DNA of 64,000 nucleotides from Adenanthera pavonina (lineage: Eukaryota; Streptophyta; Magnoliopsida; Fabales; Fabaceae): NCBI GenBank assembly GCA_026686845.1, contig JAIVEN010000002.1:33063001-33127000 (forward strand), written 5' to 3'. Under the pieces are notes generated by a model that saw only the letters and a program-made list of their open reading frames with translations, searched no databases and was not told the DNA's origin. Below, piece by piece: positions 47,250-59,700 of this stretch. Numbering within the stretch: position 1 is the stretch's first letter; each line of letters starts with the position of its first letter. Position numbers and translations under genes: made by a program.

Positions 47250-49715
47250 TTACTAGATCTGCTGGGTTTTCAACTTTGCTATTCGCAAGTTGGACCCTTC
47301 CTCACAAATGCTTTTGATTGATAGGAAGAATTATCCATTTTCCCTCTTTTATCTTTCTCGTCCTCTATTTTTTCCCTTGATTGTTGCTTATCTTTGTATT
47401 AAAAATTAAAGCAAAGAGGTAGAGAGAAGAAGATATAGCACAAAGAGACAGCAATCACAAGGCAAATCGTAGATCTAACCAAACATAGGTAAAAATTGTT
47501 GCTTATCTTTCTCGTAAATTGTTTATTATCAACGAGGAAGGTTCATATGTCAGAGCCTTAAAATTACCTTTTGTTCTTCTATCCGCGTATTATATTGTTA
47601 AAATGAAAAGTAATTGGAAGTTCTTCCCTTCAGGTCTCATAATTGAGTGCTTTTATAACTTCTGATTTCATGATGTTCATTAATATCATTTAGTTTACAC
47701 GGATAATTTGGAAAAACAAAAGTGTATTGGAAGTCATAGCTTCTGATTGATATTATGGGAACTAAATGTCACATTAATTTTTTAGACGTACTTTTTCTTT
47801 TTAACTGGGATTGAAGTCTTTCTTAGTTCATGTTTTAGATTTCATAAAGATTTTGATTCCGTTCCAACTATCTAGCTGTAAAACTCTCTTGGTCAATCTC
47901 TTTGAATCTAATGGCTTGAAGGTGTTCTCTTGATGGTTTGCTGGTTTTTTCAATTATGGCCTTAGGAGCCAGATTTTTTAACTAATTGCTGCAGCCTTTC
48001 TCCATTGTGTTGTTAGAATTTATCTATCCCATTCATATAAATGGAATTATTAAAAGAAAGTGCCATAATCTTCTATAGAATATAGGATTTTTCAGCTTTA
48101 ACAACTTCTCTAACTTTATAGCAACATGTTCTGACCGTTTTTTGCATTCTTCTTTTTCATTAAATCATATGCACCTCCAGTTATCATTTGAATTTATTCT
48201 CTACTCCCTTCCAAGCCTGCATTTTCTTCTAGTTTAGTAAGCAATTTGCTCTTTGTAATTTCAAGTGACATTAATATGCATAATCTTGGTAGGGAACATG
48301 ATAATCAAAAAGAGAATTCATGTGTGTGTGGAGCATGTGTAGCTCTCTTCGCTCTATACGCCACCTCACACACACTCTTGCTTCTCCCACACAAGCACCA
48401 CTTACCTATTCTCTCACTTTATGCTACACACACAACTTATAGCTTCACACATATAAATATATCTATATATTGCACTAAGTTAGTCATGTTACTCTTCCTT
48501 CGTTATTCCATCTTCTTCACCAAGTTTCTCTTAATGCTACATTATTCTAGTATTTCTTCTCACCGCCATAAACTTTGAATTTGGATAATTAAAGAGCTAA
48601 AATATTTAGATACTACGAGAGTGGGAGAGAGAGAAGAGTCAATAACTTTTTAATAACAACTTTGTTGGGAGAACAACAAAATAAATTTACTGGTGAATTA
48701 TAAAATACACATATACATAGTACCTTAGTTGAGGACAAATTCATATTTCATTTTCCAATTGCACATTACAGTCACTCCATGTCTAGCTTACTATTTATAG
48801 TTGTGTGTGTGCGTATCTATAATTGGTATGTCTATAAATATATAATGAGGTTATATATACAATTAGTGGTTTTAATGTTCTCCCTCGGATAGAAATGATT
48901 TTCTCTTTACTGCAAATTGATTTGACTTGACACAACAATTTTGTCCGTAATTTTTAACATTTTGACATAAATCTATAAGTTTAGGGTGAATGTGCTAACG
49001 AGTGTTGCTTTTTGCTGATCAATGATTGTTATCTTACTAATGCTTGCTTGCTGAACTCTTATGCTACATGCCTTCGTTTAATTTTTTAATATTTCAGATT
49101 TTATTATTCTCATTTGATTCTGATCCTTCTTCAATTAATGCTATATTCTTATGCGTAGGCCTTTTTTTGTTACTTTTTTATTCATCTATCCTTGTTTCTT
49201 TTGGGTCCTTGTTGACTTTACTAACTAACATGTCCCTTATGGAAGTGGTGGTGGAGACTTAAAAAAAACCAGTAAGGAGCAATCATTTGATCAAAAATTT
49301 AAAAAATCCAGTTTAGCTCTAAAAGTAAGTTGTTTAAAAGGTTATCCAGTTCTAATTGTAAGGTAAAATGGAACTTTTTTGTTCATTTGTCTATGGAAGT
49401 TTATAGTAGAGAAGGTGCTGACCTGATGTAAATTATTTTATTTAGTTGATCTGTTTTAGTATAATAGAATATGAAGATGAGTAATTAAGTAATTGGTTTA
49501 GTGAGTTAGTTAAACTCACCAACATACAACTAAGGGAAATGTTAGCAAGAAAATCATTTATAATGATGAATGAAAGTTAGTTCTTCTTTCTTCTTCTCTT
49601 CTTTCATAACATTCTCAATATTGGCCCTTTTCCCCTTGTATATCTTGAGTTCTTAAACTAGTGACACTTAGCAAATTGGCCTTTTAAGTAGTTAGTCATG
49701 CAACTTGGTTTTTAA

Positions 49716-49880
49716 CATGTTTAGGTCAAGGTAGAATTACCACTTCTTGTATGTAAATTGTGCTGTGCAATCTCATAAGGTACATTAATTTTACCTTCGA
49801 ATTGGAATTGATATTATTTAAAATGGTCAAATGTACTGTTTGACATATTGCTTGAATGAAAGATAATGCTAAAATATGAG
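49716..49880 (+). repeat. Direct repeat, left copy (partner at 59758-59915)
   Basis: The stretch beginning AACATGTTTAGGTCAAGGTAG recurs at 59758 with AACATGTTTAGGTCAAAGTAG and stays similar for roughly 115-160 bases (TTGTGCTGTGCAA, TTAATTTTACCTTC, AATTGGAATTGATATTA). The two copies lie either side of the complete CACTA element at 50512-59700. Confidence 0.8.
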
Positions 49881-50529
49881 AACAATGCTTTTATTAAACC
49901 TTTTTATTTTTTGAATCATATATGACACTTGAGTTAAAAAATTTTGAACTTTCTTTTGTTTTCTTTGGGTTTTGTAATTTTTGCCTTTGAATTTCAGGCC
50001 TTGCACATTTTTTTATAAAGTAATTTTTTTAGGAGTCACTTTTTAGCATCTTGATAACTGAAAACTTTATATTTTAGCATCCTCTTGTTCCTCTTGTTTG
50101 ATTGCTTGGGATGCCGTCCAAAATATTATTGCGACAGATAATTGGTGACTTGTATAGATCTCCATTATTTTGATGATAAGAATTCAAATATAACAAATAG
50201 GAAAAAGTATATCAACTTGGTCAAGTTAGTTAAGAATTCAGATATAACTAGGAATACATAGTATTGTATCTCTTTTAGATTCCAAATATGTCATAATTTT
50301 GTATTATGTCACTTGAGAGTTCATTTTTGTGTATTTGTGGACCACATGGATTCCAACAAGTATGAAATTTTAACAATATATAGTTGGTGAGTAGAGATTT
50401 TGAAAGAGTGCTAAATTGGTTAATTTGGAAAGGGCTTGCTAAAGTTATTGATGTTCAAAGCAATGCTACAATTTAAAAATTTTAGCAAAAAAATAATGTG
50501 TAATGAATTTACACTACTACAGAAATAGG

Positions 50530-50745
50530 CTTCTGGGACATTTAATTTTTGGCTTCCGGAACGTTTTTGAAGCATTCCATATGTGACCGTTGCGGAAAAA
50601 TTAGGGAACGCTTTACTTTTTAATGGAATCGTTCCCAAATATCTGTCTTCAGGCACCCTTCCAAGTAGAAAACGTTCCCGAATATCAGTTTTGTGGCACG
50701 CTATTGCCTTTCTAGAAGTAAGCGTTCCCGAATGTATATATATTT
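50530..50745 (-). repeat. CACTA subterminal repeats (gene 3' side)
   Basis: Units of the type GGAACG...AACGTTCCCGAA in both orientations: CCGGAACG (50557), GGGAACGCTTT (50603), TCGTTCCC (50628), AACGTTCCCGAAT (50671) and AGCGTTCCCGAAT (50721). The same units appear at the other end. They are probably binding sites for the element's accessory protein. Confidence 0.85.
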
Positions 50746-51014
50746 TTTTAAAATTTTATTTTTTCCTTGCAGTACCTATTTCAACAACCATTCCAGCAAT
50801 ATGAAAAATACAAAAGTAAATAATAATCCAACCATTCTGAGAATTTCATTAGATATATATATAGAAACTCAAAAGTACATGCTTTTTCCAAAAAGAAAAA
50901 ATTGATATCCATTACTTATCTATCAATATTAACTTACAAATGTCTAATTGTCACCAAAAAATATTTCTAAACCACAAAATAGCTCTAAACAATATCTCAA
51001 ATATTATAAATATT

Positions 51015-54000
51015 CTACAAGTTACATTCTTTTAACACATATTTCGCACATTCTTCTACGACTTCTTGTATGTCTTCTTTGGAGTAAGAAGCATGATATG
51101 TGTCAGAAAAATACTGCAAAATGAAGCATCACATACAATAAGTTAAATGAATTTGGAACAATTTAAAAACTTATATAATATAAGATAGAGTTGAAGTACA
51201 CACAGTGTCAGGGATGATGGATTGACCGTGTGTAATGACATCTCTCATAAATTTCATAACATAATATCCATAATAAATATCATCGGGTTGGTATGGGCAC
51301 TAAAAGGAAAATAAGATCATATCAATTTATGTATACAATAAAAATATTCACAATAATTGCTTAAATTTAAATATATCAATACTTGTATTGTTGTCCATTT
51401 ATAGGATCTCCCTTTAGTTTGTATCCACAATCCACGGCTTCCTCGAAAGGTGTTCAATGCTCTAATAAGAATAAATAGTAAAAAAAAATAATTAAAATAT
51501 AATGACATGAGAAAATATAGACATATAATAAGAAAGAAATAAAGCATATATATATGCATACAGATTAAATAACTTTTGCATGTCTCTGTGGGCTTCTGGC
51601 TCTGCATGCTTGGAATCCATGTAATATATTGTTGCAATTAAAGGATTCATAGCAACTAATATCCAGTGCTCCCTAAAAAATTTAAAACTTGCATTAACAA
51701 ATTCTAAACATATTCCACATTGAAAGTATTCAAAATTGGAAATTTAATAAATGACTCACCCAACATTACATGGTGCCAAGAATAACATATCATCTGTTGC
51801 TCTAGCTTCAAACAAATCTGATACAACACGTGCTTGTTCCATATACTTACATCCTTTATGTGCTCCAATTTCATGGGGATTAATGAAAGAGAACCTTCCC
51901 ATTAACCCATTTGGCACCAAGAGATGATGATACAAGTATCTTAAATAAAAATACATTATTAATATCATTCACAAAAATGAAAAAAGGAAAGTAAAGGATT
52001 TATTCACAAGTTATGGTACAAGTACCTGATATATAGGTTAACTACAGTGGCACCTATCCATTCATGATCAAGGATTTCGATAATTTGTTCTTTAGAAATA
52101 TGATCAACTATATCCTTATAGTAAATTTGAAAAGCAAAGTTTATGGATTTTGATTCTTCCTCCTCAAGAGCATTCACAACAATTCTAAGAGCATTGCAAT
52201 ATGGTGATGCTTTTTTGTTAACTTTAGGGGCGGGCCTTTGCTTCATGGGAGAAATGATCGATCCCTTTGAATGGCCCATCCCTTGGATTTGTTTTCCCTT
52301 CCTTTTGGATTGTGTAGGTAACTGTGTAGGCAACAAAAATCATGAGATGAAGTGACATATCATTTCAACAATTATTATAGGTATAACACATTATAATGAT
52401 ATGCCAATGACATACCATCTCAACTAGCTCGATGAGACTTCTAGGCCATGCAACAAAATAACCTATTGCCTCACCAACTATTGTTACTTCATCAACTGGC
52501 ACCGGCAGCTCAGCTCCATGCTCCTCAGCTTTTTCAATTCTAACTTTTAGGTAACCGTTAGGTAGTGGTGAATTATGCAGAAGTGTATTATTATTATTAT
52601 ACACGCTACCCTTTGCAACCAAACGACGCTTAGGGGATTCCAACCATAGTTGGCACTTTGATTCACCCTACACCAAGCATAAAGTAATAAATTAAGAAAT
52701 AAGAAATTACAATGAACTCAGTAGGGAAAGAAATTACCTGAGGGAATTGAGATGTAGGTGTGCAACTATCCTTCATGCTAGGGCTACCTTGTGCTACTAG
52801 CCTCCCTATCCCCTGCATCTGCTTGAGTTGTTCAAACATCTCATCATATTTTTGTAATCGATCTTCTAGGTTGGCTACCTTTCCTTTTAGTTGTGCAACC
52901 TCGCTATTAGTTTGGGACTTTGAATACTTTTGAGTCCCAAAGTAATCTCTCTGACAAACGCCAAATCCAACACCCCTAACACGACCGGGGACTTCAGGGA
53001 CTTGTAACACCCTACCCAGTATATCATTATGTCCACAGTTTTGGACCTCATCTTGTGTTACTATCTGGGATAATTGCTCCTATTAGACAAATTTAAAAGT
53101 AAATGATAAGGATTATCATTTAAAGTAAAATAATTCATCGATGCATATATTTTATACTTACACATTCATCCCAAACTCTCTGAACATGTTCATCATCAAT
53201 ATTACCATCCTTGTTCTCCCTGCCCTTTTTCCACAGCACATGACGAGATATAATGGATGCATTAGATCCCTCCTCCTGGATCTATATATTAAAATCAATT
53301 AATCCAAATGATTAGTAACAACTAAAAGTCACTCAGTATATCTTTGTACTTACAATCTGTTGTTCAATTAATGCATATGTCATGCATCCTTTTCGATAAG
53401 GATATGGTTGATTGGATGCTCTTTCACGATTTTCCTCGCTTATTTTCTGTTTTAATACAAAGCATTTGTATTAATACATATTGGTTGCAAAGAAAGAGGA
53501 AAAATTAGATTGATACAATAAGATGACCTGAAAAGATGGGTCTTGACGTGTATTAGCAAAAGCATCCCACTGTTCTTGAGAGATGATATTAGAATGTATT
53601 TCAGGAGGCTTCTCATTAATATTCCCATCATCACCTTTTAAATTTGTCCTTGTAAGGCGTGAATGCCACTTTCTATGACGATAAGCAGCTGCATGAAGCA
53701 CATATCTCCTTCGACTAATATCAATATTAAAAGAAGCCTGCAAGTAATATAACCAAAATATAGTTAAAACTAGTGGAATGATATAGATACATAATAAACA
53801 ACATAACAAAAACAAGTACAGTAGTGAGTTACTGCTATTTCATCCCAAATGCCATCCTTGATTTTGCTTGGGACATCTTTCCATTTAGTATAAATAATCG
53901 GCACTGTTCTTCGTGTGACAAACCCAATATAATTAGAAAATGTAGATGCGTTGGGATTAACTGGTTGATTCTTCTTATTCCATCCAACATCTAATTTACG

Positions 54001-54108
54001 ACCGGTGCTTCTTGCACGAGTCACCTCTTTCAACATGGTCCTCCCTCTCTTTTTCACTTTCTTAGTACTATGTGAAGGAACATTGCAATCATTTGGTGGA
54101 GAAGCCAT
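51015..54108 (-). pseudogene. CACTA second gene: Transposase_24-like plus Ulp1-like module
   Basis: From ATG 54108 on the minus strand, about a dozen short exons can be followed: KKVKKRGRTMLKEVTRA and FVTRRTVPIIYTKWKDVP (53840-54108), RYVLHAAAYRHRKWHSRL...EQWDAFANTRQDPSF (about 53530-53738), EENRERASNQPYPYRKG (about 53360-53445), GRVRGVGFGVCQRDYFG with a coiled-coil stretch (about 52738-53080), then VTIVGEAIGYFVAWPRSLIELVEM (about 52415-52672). The peptidase part follows: EHWILVAMNP...YYMDS (about 51566-51673, with His and Asp present), a short exon (about 51385-51462), and CPYQPDDIYYGYYVM (about 51205-51300), where the nucleophile Cys is Tyr. It ends at 51015. Splice limits are inference. 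I saw no stop inside these exons, but without the Cys it cannot be a working Ulp1-type protease. Confidence 0.8.
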
Positions 54109-54217
54109 TTACCTACACGAAAATCAAAACATATAAGTAAGACATCAATATAGAATATGAAAATAAAAATATACAAGTTAAAGAGTGTTAAGGAAAAAGG
54201 AAACAAAATTTACATGT

Positions 54218-57200
54218 TTAAGTCAATGTTTTACGTTTTCTTGTTGGATTTATACTTGTGTTTCCCCTCCTAGCACGAATTAATGGATTAACCCAAATCC
54301 CTTCTTTATGATAATCTCTTAAATACAATGCATCATCATTGGTGAAGTCACTAGTAAGTGATTGTGATGTTCCAAAAAAAGGATCATCCTCTAAATCGAT
54401 ATCTTGATGGTCAGGAGCATCATCCTTGATCTCGTCGTTCATTTTGTTAGTTAAAAGACCAATGGACCACTTCTTATTAGCAGGATCGGTGACATAGAAC
54501 ACTTGTTGCGCTTGTGAAGCTAAAATAAAAGGCTCATCTTTATATCCCACTTTATTAAAGTCCACTTGTATGAAACCTAACTCATCAATCTTAAGGCCAT
54601 TCTTATTGTCAACCCACCTACAACCGAAGACTGGAACACGAAACATGATGTAATCCAACTCCCATATGCATTCAATGACCCCAAAGTATGACATATTTGC
54701 ATATATTGGGTTCCTATCTTTGACACTAGAGATATGCATAGATTGAGCTATAAGTGTTACACCAGTATTTTGCATTGTACTTCGATCATCTTGCTCTTTT
54801 GTATAGAATGTGTAGCCATTGATTAGGTAACCAGTGTAAGAGAAGACATCTACACTTGGACCTTTTGCTAACCATCTTAATCTTTCTGAAACTGAAGTGG
54901 GACTGTCATCCGAGTCTGAAAAAATGTGATCTTTTAGCCAACTTATAAATAGTCGATTGTGTTCTTTTGTTATCCAACTTTCATTCCTATTTGGGTTCAA
55001 GCTCCTAAGTATGTCCTTGTGTTTTTCAACATAAGGCTCAACCTCAGCACTATTGTGTAGAACATATAGGTGTGCTTGCTCCCATTCTGTCATTGATATG
55101 CTAATTATTGACTTTCCAATAATTCCTTCCCCTATTGTTCTTCCTGCGTGACGAGACTTTGGAAGCCCTATGCAATCAATATTGGAGATATATTCAGTAC
55201 ATAATTCAACTGGTTCTTCCACGATGTATCGTTCAACAATACAACCTTCTAGCCGACTTCGATTTTTCACATACCCTTTCAATATCTTCATATAACGTTC
55301 AATTGGGTACATCCATCTTAAATAAGCTGGGCCACACATTAGTGTCTCTCGAACCAAGTGTATAGTTAGGTGAACCATTATGTCAAAAAATGAAGGTGGA
55401 AAATACATCTCAAGCTCACACAAAGTAACAACAATTTCTCTTTGCAATGTCGGTAACTTTGTTGGGTCAATAACTTTGCTGCAAATTGATTTAAAGAAAA
55501 AACATAGTTTAGTGATTGTACCTCGCACCTTTTTGGGAAAAATGGAGCGTATACCAATGGGCATCAAATGCTCCATGAGAACATGACAATCATGAGACTT
55601 AAGACCTTTTAGCTTCAGGTCTTTCATTGACACAAGGTTTTTGATATTTGATGAGTACACCTCTGGAACTTTAACTCCATGAAGAAACTCACAAAAGACA
55701 ATTTTCTCCTTCCTAGATAGTGTATAAGCTGCTGGAGGCAAGTAAGTACGACGTCCTTTCTTCACCGGTGCCAACTCATCTCTTATTCCCATAGTAACCA
55801 TGTCCAACCTCGCATTAACGCCATCTTTACTCTTTCCTGGGACATTGAGTAATGTACCAATCACACTATCACAAACATTTTTTTCAACATGCATCACATC
55901 AAGGAAATATCTTATATATAATGACTTCCAATATGGCAGTTCAAAAAATATTGACTTTTTCTTCCATCCACTAGTCACAAGGTCTCTTGCGAAAGGTTTG
56001 CCAAAGTTATTAGTTAAATTCTTCACCTTTTCAAACAATTGATCACCACTTAAGGGCTTTGAAGCTATACCTTCTTCTAAATTTCCATTAAAAGCTTTTC
56101 TGCACCTCCGGTAATGATGTGTTAGAGACAAAAATCTACGATGACCGAGGTAGACATTTTTTCTACAATGTTCCAACCACATTGAATTCGTGCCCTCTTC
56201 ACATATAGGGCATCCACATTGCCCTTTGACACTGTATCCTGACAGGTTACCATATGCTGGGAAATCATTGATCGTACCATATAATATTGCTCTCAAATTG
56301 AAACTTTCTTTCCTATACCCATCATACACCTCCACACCCGTCTCCCACATTAACTTCAAATCTTCAATTAAGGGAGTCAAGTATATGTCTATATCATTTC
56401 CAGGTTGTTTGGGCCCAGAAATTAACATAGACAACATCATAAACTTGCGCTTCATGCATAACCATGGAGGAAGGTTATAAATCACCAAAATCACGGGCCA
56501 TGTGCTGTGGGTACTACTTTACATACCATGTGGATTAATTCCATCAGTAGACAATGCAAGGCGTAAGTTTCTCTCTTCTTCCCCGAAGTCAGGGAAATCA
56601 TCGTCAATTTTTTTCCACTGAGGAGAATCTGCAGGGTGCCGAAGCTTGCCATCCTTAATCCTTCCATCCACATGCCATGTCAATTGTTTAGCAACTTCTT
56701 CGCTACTATACATACGCCTAAATCTTGGAATGATTGGAAAATACCATACCACCTTTGATGGAGCCGATTCTTTCTTCTTATATCGTGAGGCATTACACTT
56801 AGGACACTTCTCTAATGATGCATATTCATTTCGAAATAGAATGCAATCATTAGGACATGCTTGTATTCTCTCATAGCTCATGCCAATGGAGCATAAAATT
56901 TGCTTAGCCTCATATGTTCGACTAGGAAGCTCATTATCCTTTGGCAACATTTCTTTGACAAGTTCAAGTAATTCTGTGAAACTCTTATCACTCCAACCAT
57001 TACCTGCTTTCAAGTTGTACAATTTTAAAATCGCAGATAGTCTTGTGAATTTAGTACAACCAGTATACAATGGCTTCTTTGCATCATTTTTCAACCTCTC
57101 AAATATTTTTGGACAATCTCGAAGATCCTCCTCAACCATATTTACCATCTCTTCAAGATGGTCAGCCTCATATGTGCTCGTGTCGAATTCATTTGATGTA

Positions 57201-57472
57201 TAACTTGTACTATAACCCCAATCATCAGACACATCCTTGGTCTCGCCATGCTTTGTCCAACATGTATAACTTTGATCAATTCCATTACACACTAAATGAT
57301 CTAGCAATTCATCAGCACTAATTCGCCTTTCATAGCAACATTGTAAGCAAGGGCATATAATTCTACAAGGGTCTTCTGCACGTTCAGTTGCAAAATTAAT
57401 GAACTCTCTCACTCCATCCTCATATTCATTTGACAATCTATTGGCAAACATTCACTTTCGATCCTTGCCCAT
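54218..57472 (-). pseudogene. TNP2-type CACTA transposase, two in-frame stops
   Basis: From ATG 57472 to the stop at 54218 the minus-strand frame is unbroken by frameshifts over about 1,085 codons. It has TGA at 57452-57454 and TAA at 56519-56521. The Met at 57451 could serve as start and give a 310-residue product. Domains in order: Transpos_assoc-like (ANRLSNEYEDGVREFINFA, CPCLQC), Transposase_21 core (GCTKFTRLSAILKLYNLK, CPNDCILFRNE, CPKCNASRY, RHPADSPQWKKID, STDGINPHG, NDFPAYGNLSGYSVKG, CPICEEG, DVMHVEKNVCDSVIGTLL), DUF4218 (LKSHDCHVLMEHLMP, MYFPPSFFDIMVHLTIHL, YLRWMYPIERYMKILKGYVKN) and DUF4216 (TMQNTGV, YFGVIECIWELDY). A basic tail ends in RKRKTLT. It is the better preserved of the two transposases. 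Confidence 0.94.
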
Positions 57473-59474
57473 TTGTTCTGGAAAAATTTCGGCAGAGTTT
57501 CCCCTTAAAATTGCAGCTCCCAGTAATTCTACAGTATGAAAAGTAAACTTGTTTAGTCCATCACAGCAACAACAAGAATATACAACATCATTTTCATCAA
57601 GTCTGAATGTAAGATTAACATACCTTGTGAGATTCTGCTACCCAATATCACAAACAATTTCCTTTAAATTTGCTGCCCCAAATCTTCTAAAATCTAGACA
57701 TAAATGAACAATTGAGAATATCTATATTAAAAAATGTTAATTAACAAAAAATTGGTGTGAATCTATTTTTTTTAAATATATATATACATATAAATTGGCA
57801 TAAATCTTAAATTGCAATGTTTGTCAAAAATTTGCAATGTTGAATCTTTAGAATTGAGGATGAACAAGAGGACAACTTGTTCAACATCAACACGATAAGG
57901 ATCCATTTATCCTTTCATAATTGCCCATACAATGTCTTTCCACCTTTTGTGAAAGACATATATATTCTATGGCCGGTGGGCAGAAACAAATTCATTTTAT
58001 CTCCCAAAAAAAAATATCAAGCAACATATATAGAATATCCAAGTTGTAGAGATTTAATTTATAACTATTTAAATTCATTATATAATTAATCTGTAACTTC
58101 TGTTCATGTAAGTGTGACTATGAGCTTATCTAACCTCTTTGCCTATATAATTCAAGAGAATATCCACTTCAGTTATTTTCAGACAAGGGAAATAGGAACT
58201 GCGTGCATCTTCCAGAAATTAAATACATATGATTAAATTGATATCACACCACTGGAAGGGAATGGTATCGTGCTTTCTACCACTTAATCCTTAACAAGGT
58301 CACATTTCATTGGGATAAACACATGCAAGCATACCTCCCATTTAATAATAAAAAAAAACTCAAGCAGTTCCTTTTGCATATTTTCTCGTCCACATCCAGC
58401 TAGCCACTGATTACCTCTTTATTTTAGACTTTCATATAGAGTATTGTGGAGTTGGTAGCATTTAATTTTGAAATGCTTACTGAAAACTTGGTCTCCTACC
58501 ATTCACCCTCTCCCTATTTTGATTTTTTTATTTGGCTCTAGTCCCCTCTCGTGTGATTCCCTTTTTTTCTCACAAGATGGGCCCCTTTTCTCTTCTGCAA
58601 AATTTCTTAAGCACGACTTAGGCATTTGAATGAGAAATTTATATAGAAATATAATGTGGAAGCTTTGGAAATATTTTGTGGAGGAAATTGCATATATATG
58701 GGTCCCAAGATATATAAAAGCTGAATGCATATATGCCTACAAGTTACCTCCAAGATATGTATTTTTGTAATGATAATATTTATTAAAATTAAACATTATG
58801 CTGATATAGTACAAAAATATATAACACAGCTCACTCGTGGATAGTAAGATAAAAAGATGACATATATAGAATGATGCATCATGCATATCAATGATATTAA
58901 CGATAAAGGAGAAACAAATCTTATAGGGCATTCATTACACTATTTTTTCGAAGTCAGTGGGTGGGTTACCTCAAGAGTGCAGATCTGAGTAAAGCGATTT
59001 TCTGTAGAGGAAAGTGATTTTCTGCAGATTTGGGTTACCTCACGAGTGCATAGAAGAAGAAGAGGGAGAGGGCTGGAGGGGAGAGCAGTAATTTGCTGAA
59101 GGCAGCAGTTGTGGTCGCGGATGGAAGGGAGGGCCAAAGTGGACCGAGCTTGCGGACGGAAGGAAAGATTCGTGGAGGAGGCTCGCATAGTACGAACTCA
59201 CGAAGCTACCGTCGCAGAGGGAAGTAAAGGTCCGAAGATGGAGCTGGAGTAACAGAGCTGTGGTCATCAACAGAATAACAGCTGTGGTGCGTGGACGGAG
59301 GAAGGCGGAGACAGTGGCAAACTTACGATGGAGCAAGGCTGAGCAGTTGTGAATGTGAGTGTGTGCGAATGGCTTGTGACTTGTGTAGTGAACTGAGTCA
59401 GAGCGTGAAATCGAAAAGAAATTAGGGATTTTGGAATTTGGGGCTTTTTTGTACGCAATGTTCTGCAACCTTCT
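57473..59474 (-). other. CACTA leader, noncoding
   Basis: No supported gene. Near 58,960-59,460 the sequence is GC-richer and looks like an untranslated first exon read on the minus strand. It contains a short direct repeat (GGGTTACCTCAAGAGTGCA at 58970 and GGGTTACCTCACGAGTGCA at 59032). The minus-strand open frames there (59040-59468, 59267-59458) are Ser/Pro/His-rich and unlike any family. The middle (57,700-58,930) is AT-rich and featureless. Confidence 0.5.
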
Positions 59475-59690
59475 GTCTGGAACGCTTTAATTTAAAAAAC
59501 GTGCCAGAAGGTGTTTCACAAGATCTACTGTGTCAGATGCCCAACTCGGAACGCTTTCCTTAGAAAACGTTCCCGAAGCTCAAAATTTTGGCACGTGTGT
59601 TATAAAAGCGTTCCCGAAATGATTTTGCAGCACATTTTATCCATAAACGTTCCAGAATCAGCGTTCCTAATGGCCAATTCTGTAGTAGTG
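59475..59690 (-). repeat. CACTA subterminal repeats (gene 5' side)
   Basis: Units GGAACGCTTTAATTTAAAAAACG, GGAACGCTTTCCTTAGAAAACGTTCCCGAA-type hairpins (stated in part), AAGCGTTCCCGAAA (59607) and AAACGTTCCAGAA (59645) mirror the array at 50530-50745. The pairs GGAACG...CGTTCC can fold back on themselves. Confidence 0.85.
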
Positions 59691-59700
59691 TTAATTTATG

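Larger units (their letters stand above)
46198..50511 (+). mobile_element. Third CACTA-like element, left part
   Basis: The sequence changes abruptly within copia B integrase at CATTACTTCAAAAATGGG, which fits a CACTA terminus with one base changed (CATTA for CACTA). CTT at 46195-46197 is the candidate duplication. Inside, up to about 46760, a subterminal unit like AGTTGGCGTTT and its inverse AAATGCCAACT repeats many times. A GC-richer leader with an internal 200-bp tandem duplication follows (46871-47249). From 47,300 to 50,511 the sequence is AT-rich, and I see no gene; open frames such as 48246-48578 look accidental. The element seems to continue at 59701-60400, after the CACTA element inserted at 50512, and beyond. 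Confidence 0.55.
50512..59700 (-). mobile_element. CACTA (En/Spm) transposon, 9.2 kb, full structure
   Basis: The ends CACTACTACAGAAATAGGC (left) and, read inward from 59700, CACTACTACAGAATTGGCC form the terminal inverted repeats. TTA at 50509-50511 and TTA at 59701-59703 is the 3-bp duplication. Subterminal repeats around GGAACGCTTT and AACGTTCCCGAA lie at 50530-50740 and 59475-59690. Genes run on the minus strand: the TNP2-type transposase first (57472-54218), then the Transposase_24/Ulp1-like gene (54108-51015). It is a different family from the 13-kb element, and the better preserved of the two. Confidence 0.96.

Noticed and set aside
56490..56525. A tiny intron removing the stop at 56519 in the 9.2-kb CACTA transposase
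   Set aside because: A GTATGT...CAG stretch is present but would be only about 22 bases, far below the plant minimum. A nonsense mutation is simpler.
59040..59468. 142-codon minus-strand frame as a gene
   Set aside because: Ser/Pro/His-rich product from the leader of the CACTA element, with overlapping alternative frames and no known domain.
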